A stretch of 39,640 nucleotides of DNA, taken from the NCBI GenBank assembly GCA_009602725.1, contig WELB01000388.1, forward strand, positions 1 through 39,640. The letters run 5' to 3'. The stretch is from Spirogloea muscicola (Eukaryota > Streptophyta > Zygnematophyceae > Spirogloeales > Spirogloeaceae). Made by a program: the position numbers and the translations under genes. The notes below the pieces were generated by a model. That model saw only the letters and a program-made list of their open reading frames with translations. It made no database searches and was not told the origin of the DNA. Shown here one piece after another: positions 1 through 8,786 of the stretch. Within the stretch, counting starts at the first letter, position 1; every line of letters begins with the position of its first letter.

Positions 1-61
1 GGAGCAGAGCACCGAACGGGTAGCGGCAGGGACCCTGTCCTGGGCCACCAGCTGACAGACT

Positions 62-125
62 TGGAGCAGCGCCATAGAGGGTAGGGGCTGGGGATGGCCA
101 GCCCAAAAAGACTGGACAGGGTCCA
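62..125 (-). repeat. Two-hairpin repeat, copy H1
   Basis: On the minus strand this reads as a short T-rich lead followed by a 7-bp hairpin (GGGCTGG at 85-91 pairs with CCAGCCC at 98-104) and then a CCCCTACCCTC-type second half. It is one of about twelve dispersed copies in the window, listed as H1 to H12. It belongs to the subfamily whose second half reads CAGCCCCTATCCTC. No gene overlaps it. Confidence 0.7.
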
Positions 126-326
126 ACGAGCCAAAGGGGGAACGAGAAAAACCACACTGGGAGACTATATATCACTCAATGCTAGATCTGCTCGGACAGA
201 CAGCACAGCTCTAAGGGCATGCGACAGGCAGCCAAACCGAGCTTGTGAGCTGTTGACGCAAATACACTATATATTCAGAGGGCGCCATCGCTGTGATGTG
301 ACGCCCCACCTCTCCGCGGCAAATCA

Positions 327-399
327 GACCGCGTGGCCTAATGGATAAGGCGTTCGCCTCCGGAGCGAGAGATTGCGGGTTCGAGTCCCGCCGGGGTCG
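327..399 (+). tRNA. tRNA-Arg (anticodon CCG)
   Basis: The 73-nt sequence folds as a standard class I tRNA. The acceptor stem is GACCGCG with CGGGGTC (one G-G mismatch at pair 5-68), the D stem is GCC/GGC, the anticodon stem is TTCGC/GCGAG with loop CTCCGGA, and the T stem is GCGGG/CCCGC with loop TTCGAGT. The discriminator base is G. Anticodon CCG reads the Arg codon CGG, which suits the GC-rich first exons nearby. There is no intron. A run of five T (411-415) lies 12 nt downstream and would serve as a Pol III terminator. The mismatch could mean a slightly decayed copy, but the A-box and B-box regions are intact. Confidence 0.95.
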
Positions 400-1983
400 A
401 CATGCTTTACTTTTTCATTACGCCCGTTGTTATTTGGTCATTTCACGAGTCTTATAATGAATGGTTGTTCCATTAAATGTTCACGGTGCCTGTCAATCGA
501 GCTACTTCTTCTGCTGGCGAATGCGTTCATTACCAAAGTCCTTGACTAGTACCGCTGCAACAATCCCAAGCTTTCTTTAGAATGTGCACCCTGGCAATGC
601 CTTGGCTGCCGCTCAGGATCTACTCTTCCAATTTACGGCAATGGCTATTCCAGTCCGAAGGACTGGACAATGTCTGCAAGGGTTGGAAGGAAAGATACTA
701 GTCCTCAAAACGTCAGCAAGAGGCGCCTCAAGATAATGACGGGTCGTCATTGTACCTGCTGCGCCTTGTGAAGGTTGACCCAGTGGTCATTGAGCGGAAC
801 TATCATGACGACAAGTTTTGTGGTATACTTAGCAGAAGCCATGTGGTTGATTCGTTTACATAAGTTTGCCGTAATCAGGTACATGAGCCATATATATGCT
901 TGAATTTCGTTAAAGTCTGGTTTGGATATTTCACTTCAAGACCAGGACCATTTCAGATGCTTTAAGACCAGGACACTCGAATGCAATCCGAATGTCCTAG
1001 GCTTCATTGTAAGCTGTATCATGGCTTAAACTATGTGGAGTCTTGTTTCAATAAAGGTTGACAACGGGTTCTCTGGAGAAGACTTCAGACATTCTGTTTC
1101 AGTCCCCATGAATACATGCCACCGACTTAATGAATCTGCAACCTGTGTTGCCAACTTAGAGCAGTGCAATCAGGGCACAAGTAGGCTCAGTTGACAAGGT
1201 CTTGTCCGCTTGGACGACGAGCCGTTAGGGTAGGCCCACCACCCTTGAGAAATTTGTGTATCAGTTGCACTGTGGCCTTGTGTCCAAGATTATATGGAAC
1301 AATAGATGACAACTCTCAGCAATTGAGGAATAGATCCTCGATGACAACGGCCACTTTGGCAACTCTGCTAGATCGCATTTCAGAGACTTCCATAACGGCT
1401 AATAGTCACCGAACACCAAATAATACACAAGAGGTGTCTAAATACACCAAATATTCTTTTGTTAACCAGGTATCGAGAGACTGGACAAGCGCCAGATTTT
1501 CAAATCTTGGTAACTAAAAGTGATCAAGACAAAGATGTAGACAATGCCAGTAGCACATGTGCTAGTCTCTAGGGCCTGCCAAAGTAGCTAGAGGTTCCAA
1601 ATGTAATCAACATATCCTGTACTCTAAGCTGACCTCAACGTTTACGTTCCGTGCTGCATGGCTATGTTTGCGTCAAGCTACTCGCAGTGCCTGCTACCGA
1701 ATGATTAGCCTCCACCCTTAGCTGGCAATCTCCAATCGATCCACTTCTACCTAGACACCACAGGTGCACATCCAGGCTTGCGCAGCAACCCTGGTGGCGA
1801 CCACCATGGAGACAATGGTATACTGTGTTCAATGTACAATACACTCCGACCTAGACACATGAGGAGGGTTGCCCACATTGCATGGTGTCGCAACATGTCA
1901 AAATTGTGTCGTCCGCTAGTGCTTCCTAAGCAAGGACTTAGTTTTGTTTGCCACAGCGGTGCTCGTCCAGGTGTTCCACACCT
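400..1983. other. Intergenic region with one possible exon
   Basis: I see no confidently coding gene here. At about 716-830 on the plus strand a CAG-preceded segment stays open for roughly 40 codons with balanced composition (for example LLRLVKVDPVVIERNYHDD). It could be a terminal exon of a gene entering from the left, but I do not recognise the family and could not build upstream exons. Just upstream (about 590-735) another frame is open for about 45 codons. Neither supports a gene model alone. The rest contains only short chance ORFs. The unresolved 3' end of PWP1 lies near the right edge. Confidence 0.3.
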
Positions 1984-2200
1984 TCACAAGGGGAAGCAAT
2001 ACAAAAAGCACCGAACATCACATGCTGTTCTTGGGCAGCAAGACCTGCTAAGCTTCTGCAAGCTTGCAAAAAGTCTCGCTACTGTACTCCACTCCCTAGT
2101 TGCATATAGGAAATTTACTAGCAAGTGCGATGAAGGCTATTTCAATAATGCACATGAGTTCATAGCTGCTGGTGCCTACTACTTTGATTAGCGTTCTTAC

Positions 2201-5200
2201 ATGAAGCTTGCCCTTGGAGCCACCGACCGCAAGTAGGTTTGGGGAGTCGCGGCAGAAGGACAGAGAGAAGATGGCGCCCTGCTTCGCAAGCAATGAGGTC
2301 TTTGAGGCAGCATAAGCCCAGGGAGCTAGGTAATGACAATGAGGAACAACAAACCGGCCACATTCTATAATCTTAAGGTGAAGGTGCAGGCAAGAGGGTG
2401 ATAAGCGAAACTTCTCACCACTTTGGGATTGATGGACGTTAAACATGACGGTGCATCATTTGTAGTATCCCATATCTTCACCTGCGAATCGAGGGGAGCA
2501 ATGACATCAGCTTGACTCCCTCTCCACAGCCATGACATCACCTTGACTCCCTCTCCACAATCTATAGAAGGTTGGAGGTCCACATCCCATCTCCTCGCAA
2601 AGATCCAGAGGTGCACACAGTCCAACTCACCGTCTTGTCGGTGGAGGCTGTAGCGAGCATCTGCATGAAAGGCCAGGCCAATCCGATGGCTCATTATACT
2701 CTTCTAAGGACACATTGCCAACTCCCTAACACCAAAGCATTGTATGTCATGAAGTCTGTGCAGAATAAGCAGGTACACAGAGGGGGGGGCTGTGTGAACG
2801 GCTGTACATGTGGTGTCACGTAATTGAAGGACAGGCTGCAGGTAGCCTTGTCATGGGCGTGCAGCCTGTAGAGGGCCTGCACGTCTGAGCGGCCACTCCC
2901 GGTGCCAGGCTCCGAACCTCTCCGGACGTCGTGACAGCACACAAGGCCGTCCTCAGTGCTGACCTGTGCCACAAGCACCAGTAATCACCCCACATGTCAG
3001 GACGTCCACAAGTTGGTGCTAGTAGCGCCAGCGCTCTGCCGGATCATGTGCTAGACTTAGACTAAGCCCTTGCAGTCTATGTTAACCCAGTCGCCCATTA
3101 CATGACAGCATGAGATACCTGCTGGCTCAGTGCAGGCACATACAAGCAAGCAAACTGCACAGGGCATGTGCATCTCCTACTTAAATCAGAGTGTGCCTGC
3201 ATTGTTACCACGAAGTTCTGCACCGTGTGGGGGTCCCAAGCCAGGCATTCAACGTCTGCAGACATTGACCAGCGCAGGGCTGCTTGATCAGGCAGCCTCA
3301 TATCCACCTGCCTCCACCGAGGACGAATCTATGTCAATCAAAGAGGTGACAAGCGAAACCCAATGGCAATTGCCAGGCTCAAGAGTTGTCGTGCCTTTAC
3401 TGTGTTCAGTGTATATTTAGGAAAATGAGATCCCCAAGGTGATACAAATCTCAGGAAAACGTCAAACAATTTGGAGACACATCTTTTTGTACTTGTACAA
3501 AGCCATTCCCTGAAAGAGGATATTACAGTGTCTCACCAGTGCGGTGGTCTTGTCGAATGACCCAGACAACAATCCCGTCGGCTCTGTGGGGTTCCAGGCT
3601 ACAGCCTGAACTTTATCAGCATGGTGCCTCATCGTGTGTGCACATTTGCCGGCAACCACGTCCCAGACCTTCACCAACTTGTCCGCGCTGCAGCTTGCCA
3701 ACACATTCCTGAACTCGGCGTTCCACGAAAGGCCAAGAACAGCACCCTTGTGGCTGCCAGCTCTCAACTGTATCACAGTGACAGTCTAGTCAGGACACAA
3801 GCCAATAAGACTGAAATAAGTCAGTGACAACAGGAATTGAGCTGCTAATATATACATACACGCAATCAGAGAGCAGATAGGTAATACAAGGGAATCAAGA
3901 GAGAAAGGGAGGGAGAAGAAGGCGCGCGGTGCACATGCAATAAGGAAAGGCTACACCGAGCTAGTCCACCATACAGGCAGCAACATAACAAAAAGCACAT
4001 CATCTCTAGGAGCGGAGTACCCACTTTTGACTTCCGCCCGTTACCAAGTTTTTGCTTTGTCTTCTTGACAGACGCTCCTCCCAGAACCACCGCAGGTTCC
4101 ACCTCATCAGCCTGGACACATGCAAAGGTGTGAGAATCTGAGCTTATGAGAACCTGCCATGCCCTGCCACGGTGAAGTGGTTAGGGTCACTGCTCCACAG
4201 AGAGAAAGCTAGAGGAGCTATTGATCATACCACAGCACGGCTGTTTTGCCGGCTGCAGCTTGGGTGTAACCTTTACGTCTGACTTCTATACTTCTCAAAT
4301 GCAGATGAAGGGTCATCTTGCTCGTATGACGTGGTTGAGTCAAGCAGCTACCAAGGGTGGCTCAGGTGGGGGACAACTACATGCCTTATTCAGGTCCCAG
4401 ATTTCAATCTCTGGCTGCATTGTCCCAACAGCAACGAAGCTACCTGATAATCAGGCCAACGAGCACGGTGCTATTAATAGCAGTTTGAGAGCCAGCCAAT
4501 TGACATACTCCCCAGATTGACATCAAGCATATAAAAGGTGAGGAATTAAAGGAGCAGGCTGCATTTCCAGCTGAAAATTACTACCGTGGTCAGCATCAGC
4601 CCATGTCGGTTCACCTCGCGCTCCATCGCCGGACGTGGAAGGGCCGCAGTCGAGCCACGCGAGTGCGAGCGGAAAGGCTGGGAGCAGAATGTCATGGTGC
4701 ACATACATGTTCCCGCCCTCCTCCTCTGCTGTGGACCCTGCCTCACCCTCTTCGTACACCCACACCTGTGCCGACCCCGCCAGGCCGCAGTATGCGTTGA
4801 TTCTCATGGTGCAATAGATGCGTCAAACGTCTGCCTTCCCAACATTGCCATGAATCCTACCGCTGGAGGCCTTAATGTTCCGTTGGAGGCCTCAGCCTCG
4901 TTGCTCAAGTAAGGACCACCTGAACCTTCCAGGTTCTCCCAAAAAAACCGCCACAGTCATGCACTACTGTGACTTGCAGCGGCCCAGGAAGAGACCTATG
5001 CTTCCTGCACTACACAACAGCTTCCACCTTTGGGAATGATTGAGTACCTCTAGGAGGCTGACTTCGTCTTCGTTTCTGGCCGCGAGGATCAGAAGGTCCG
5101 AGTCGCGAAGCGTCATGTCGTCAGCGTCCTCCTCGTCTTCCTGGCGAAATCAAACAGTGACGCAGGCAGGCGAGGCATCCATGAGGACCACTGAGCAGGA

Positions 5201-5940
5201 AATGTTCGACTGCGACTGAAGTTCCATAGCTGCAGCCTGGAAACCGACCCTTGTGCCTCCTCCGTCAGCGGCAGTGGCACACGGCACCGACGCTGCAGCT
5301 CAAGGACCCCGGCACAGTCCCTGTCGCATCCCCGTGCCAGCAACAGGAGTAGAAGTGTGGCCGTCTCATGCGCCATCGTTCTACTACGGATGCAGGCAGG
5401 CAGCTGGCCTCGTCCATTGCTAGACTTGGGCAAAGGACGCCCACCTCCGCGTCGAGGATGTGGGGGTCTTCCTCCAGCGGCCCATAGTACGCCGCACCCA
5501 GCCCGCCATTGCCGAAGATGCGTAGCTCGCCTGTCGCCTAGACGAGCTCAGCATCTCAGCGCGGGGCCACAGCAGCAGCCGCACCTGGCAGAGCCGGCAC
5601 AGCGGAGCAGCTTCATCACCGCAGCAGCCGCAGCCACGCCGAGTCCGTGCGGCGGCGGTGGAGGCGCACCGGCGGCGTCGTCGGCGTCCTCGTTGTCGTA
5701 GGCGTCCATGTTGAGCATGGCCAGGTCATCCACAAGCCCGACGCCGCCGCCCCCATGGGCTGCCGCCGGCCCGGCCCTGCGCCCGAGCTCGACGGCGATG
5801 GCCCTCGCCCGCGCCGCCGGGTCGCGTGCCGCCGCCGCCGCCGCCGCGTCCGCTGCCGCGTCTGGCTCCCGCCGGTCCTCGTCTTCCCGGCCTCCTTCCT
5901 CCTCCTCCCCGCCGTCGCTGTCCTCGTCATCGCTCCGCAC
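2201..5940 (-). CDS. PWP1: PWP1-like WD40 protein (periodic tryptophan protein 1)
   Basis: PWP1 is a nucleolar WD40 protein of ribosome biogenesis. Exons read on the minus strand are 5940-5670, 5530-5445, 5140-5048, 4765-4615, 4443-4385, 4111-4025, 3767-3537, 3307-3209, 2963-2820, 2660-2631, 2481-2419 and 2278-2201; every phase is consistent. The first visible exon encodes an acidic, Ala-rich region ending in NMDAYDNEDADD, as expected ahead of the propeller. Later exons carry MYVHHDILLPAFPLALAWLD, SFVAVGTMQPEIEIWDL, SHKGAVLGLSWN, LASCSADKLVKVWDV, VQAVAWNP, LLSGSFDK and VECLAWDP, followed by LATASTDKTVKIWDT and FSLSFCRDSPNLLAVGGSKG. The N-terminal exon with the start codon is not seen and probably lies upstream near the N at 6083. 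The last exon is unresolved at about 2110-1984; one reading contains WSTVARLF. One intron (4384-4112) appears to use a GC donor. Confidence 0.92.
2501..2562. repeat. 31-bp tandem duplication in a PWP1 intron
   Basis: Two adjacent 31-bp units (2501-2531 and 2532-2562) both begin ATGACATCA and contain CTTGACTCCCTCTCCACA. They differ at very few positions. They lie in the intron between the 30-nt exon (2660-2631) and the next exon (2481-2419) and leave the splice sites intact. Confidence 0.9.
3895..3960 (-). mobile_element. LINE 3'-tail fragment inside a PWP1 intron
   Basis: The minus strand carries the end signature shared by LINE tails in this window: a purine-rich stretch preceded by GCGCACCGCGCGCC-like sequence (plus strand GAAGGCGCGCGGTGCACATG at about 3918-3937). 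It lies between the exons ending at 4025 and starting at 3767. It is very short, so it is either a strongly truncated insertion or an old remnant. Confidence 0.5.
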
Positions 5941-6451
5941 CTGGCTGCAGGCACGGGGCGGCGCGAATCGGGCGCGGGCCACAAGGGACGCCGCGAGAGG
6001 CAGCGCCACCCGAGCGAGCGCCACAAGCACAGCCGACGGCACGGAGGGCGATCTGGGAAGGAGGCGGGGGCGCGCCCGACCTNCGGCGGAGAAAGCGGAG
6101 AGGGAGTTACGCAGGTAGGGGGGGGGGGGCGGGGGGCTTAAACCCTTCAAAGAGGATACCGGGGCCTTAAACCCCCCTGGGCAGGATAACCCCACCTGAG
6201 CGGTAACCGCGCCAGGGTTACGGCCTCGGGTTAGGCCGAGCCGGGGAGCCACGCCCCCCTCCGACGTGGCAGCCGCGTGGCGCCTCCGTAGCCCCCGAGG
6301 CGGCCGCTGGACGCCACGTCACTCGCACCCGCTCCCCGAACTGGGGTGGCAGCCTGCAACCCCCCTCCCCGCCGCCACCGCCGCCGCCGCAGCTCCCGCC
6401 GCAATATCCGCCGCATCTCCCGCTGCCTCCGCCGCCGCCGCCACCGCCGGC
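5941..6451. promoter_or_regulatory. GC-rich divergent promoter region, PWP1 / OBAP
   Basis: PWP1 (leftward) and the OBAP gene (rightward) are head to head and share this very GC-rich spacer. It holds a single N at 6083, a 12-G run at about 6118-6129 followed by C and six G, and two telo-box-like TTAAACCC motifs at about 6138 and 6170. The part immediately before the OBAP start codon is CCGCCG-repeat rich and is probably 5' UTR. The missing PWP1 start exon is expected on the left side of this segment. A bidirectional promoter is inferred from gene arrangement only; no core promoter motif is certain. Confidence 0.55.
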
Positions 6452-7753
6452 ATGGCGTCGTCGGGCGGAGCCGGCGAGGCCGCCTCCGCGCGCGACGTCC
6501 CCGGCGACCCGCGCTCCACCGCCTCCGCCGTGCTGAACGCCGGCACCTCCGCGGTGCAGAGCTTCCGGCCCCTCGGCGCCGTCCACGCCCACCTCTGCGC
6601 GTGAGTGAGCTGGCGCCGGCTCGAACCCCTGCGCTAGCCCTGAAAATTTCTTAGAGCTCTGGGAACCGCCTTGCTACTGTGCCGTCAGCTTCGCCTTGTG
6701 ATTCCGCCACTTTCCTCACGTCTTTCCCGCCCACTGACGTTCTCGTTGATCTGGCGGCGCGCTGCCGTTACGCCAGGCTTCACTTCTACGCGCACGACCT
6801 GTCGCGGCAGGTGGAGGCGCACCACTACTGCGCGCACCCCACCGAGGACTTCCACCAGTGCCTCATCTACGACTCGGACGAGCCCGGCGCGCGGCTGATC
6901 GGCGTGGAGTACGTAGTGGGGGACGCCGTGTTCGCGGGCCTGCCCGAGGAGGAGAAGAAGCTCTGGCACTCGCACGAGTACGAGGTCAAGTCCGGCATGC
7001 TCATCATGCCCCGCGTGCCGGGCTTGGCCGAGAACCAGATGATGAAGTCACTCGTCAAGTCCTACGGTTTGGCTCCTCCTCCACGGCCCGACACGAGAAA
7101 TTGTAGTAGCTCAAATCATAAGCCCAACTGGAGACCAACCATTACTTCAAGTGCGTACGCCTGCTCAACTCGCGCCTGCTGAAATCCGGGAATGTAAGAG
7201 AGTTGTGTCTGCTATTCTCCGCTCCGTCCTTGCTCCTGAGACTAATCTGTGCCTCACAACGCGTCTCTGATGCATGCTGTCATGCGTAACTGCGAGCTGC
7301 AGGTAAGACTTGGCACTTCTGGCAGTTTGACAAGGGCGACACTCTGCCGCTTGGCACACCCCAGCTCATGATGTCCATGACGCAGGATGGGCAGGCTTAT
7401 CCAGCTCTGTTGAAACGTAAGCTCGCTGAGGACATAACTGGCTGTTATCTCAGTGGCGCTATTCGAGTTTCTGCTGCGAGAGTCTGCCTTATGTTCTGGT
7501 CATTCAGCCAGCGACAGCTTCACCAGCTCTGGCGGAGATTATCCCCAAGGTCGATTGATCTAGGCAAGACTTCCCAGTCGTCATTTGGCCTGCCTGTGCA
7601 GATATTGAGCAGAAGTATGATGTGTCGTTGATGGAGAAGAGGCAGCAGAGAAGCAGCCTGGAAGGGCCAGCAGGAGGCGTGCACCCTCTTGCTGATCACT
7701 GGAAGACTGGCCGTGCTTTCCAAACAAAGGTTGAGGAAGCCAGGGCGGACTGA
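6452..7753 (+). CDS. OBAP: OBAP/DUF1264 family protein (oil body-associated protein)
   Basis: Four exons (6452-6600, 6777-7066, 7303-7416, 7602-7753) join in consistent phases into 234 codons. The protein has the DUF1264 signature in order: [77 protein letters not shown], then [20 protein letters not shown] and a basic C-terminal exon ending at TGA 7751-7753. Plant members associate with oil bodies, and their conserved His-rich core (VEAHHYC) is present here. Length is close to the usual 230-250 residues. The start is the first ATG in a CCGCCG-rich leader. The first exon is GC-rich and Ala/Ser-rich while exons 3 and 4 are near neutral, a pattern seen in other genes here. Enzymatic function of the family is unknown. 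Confidence 0.93.
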
Positions 7754-8786
7754 GGTGACCAGAGCCGCAATGTATTGAGGGCTTGTCCTGCTGCCCGCTC
7801 ATCAATTATTCTGCAGGATTCTGTAAGGCCATGGGCGATCATGGGCACATACTTACTACCTGCCTTGTGGCATTGCCTTGGTGCATACCAAACAAGCTGG
7901 TCATTGTGATGCCCACCTTACTTTCACTCTCCTTGGGCACGAGATGCCACATACAGAATGCACATTACAGTCTCATGTCACATCCACAGGTGGAACACAT
8001 AGCTGCCACTCAAGACGCAGTGGAAGAAGTTTTGACATGGTCTGTCCACATAATTTGGGATTCTGAATGGCATGCATCTGATGACAGTTGTAGTCTGAGA
8101 TGCAGAAGCCGGGAACAGAGGCAAAGTGATATTATCAGCTGTGTCAAAGAGGTGCATGAGCTGGGTGCTGCAATGTTACTGCAAGAAGTCGCTGTGACAG
8201 AGGACCAATATGGTGAGGAATGTAAATAACCAGGCAAGGAGTGGTGTGATGGTGGATACCAATTTGTGTCAAATTTAGCTTGTCCAGCCCTGCTAACATA
8301 CTGACCTGGATGTCAAGTACATCGGCACTTGTGCAAATATACAAAAATATTTCAATTTACGAATAGCTTACAACAGCTACACACTTATCTTGCCTTACTG
8401 GGGGCCCACAGTAGAGAGAGCTGCCCATGAGAATCCTACACCTTAAATGTCTAAATTATTTGCAAGAACTACGTCCTCACTAGTGGTTTTCGTCTGAGGA
8501 GGATTCAGAGAGCTGTAACTGAGGACCACTGCCACTGCCACTGCCACTGCCAATTTGTGAGGAATTTAAAGTATCGTAATGCAGGAAATGAAATCCAAAT
8601 GGTGGATACCAACTTGTGTCAGTACAACATGTCCAGCCATAGTGACCTACTTACATAGTACACTTCAACTACACCACCTCTTACGCAACAAAACAAATGT
8701 ACCAATATACAACAGCCAAAATAACAGCTACTTATATTTCTGCCTTACTGGAGGCCACCACAGCAGGTAGAGCTGCCACTGCTGAC
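7754..8786. other. Intergenic region between convergent OBAP and MAF1 genes
   Basis: This holds the 3' flanks of two convergent genes. The right half is a tandem duplication of the MAF1 3' end: units at about 8211-8517 and about 8555-8868 can be aligned along much of their length, starting with GTGAGGAAT and GGTGGATACCAA. A short CTGCCA microsatellite (about 8529-8550) lies between them. Other ORFs in this stretch look like chance. Confidence 0.6.
8440..8517 (-). pseudogene. Decayed duplicate of the last MAF1 exon
   Basis: On the minus strand this resembles the functional last exon at 8871-8787: it encodes LSESSSDE followed by the GTGAGGACGT stretch. An extra A in the AAAA run shifts the frame and the following codons differ, so no intact tail is encoded. 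It lies about 350 bp downstream of the functional exon in transcript direction and belongs to a tandem duplication that also copied the 3' UTR. It could still act as an alternative 3' UTR or terminal exon. Confidence 0.75.

Noticed and set aside
1778-2191. 137-codon plus-strand ORF opposite the PWP1 3' end
   Set aside because: No motif or splice context; it overlaps the last PWP1 exons on the other strand.
5548-6252. Long minus-strand frame of 234 codons and several overlapping plus-strand frames
   Set aside because: Only the 5940-5670 part is supported as PWP1 coding; the rest is open because of extreme GC content, and the frame crosses an N and the shared promoter.
8529-8550. CTGCCA repeats as a possible CRISPR or coding repeat
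   Set aside because: It is a simple hexanucleotide microsatellite with no spacers and no open frame of interest.
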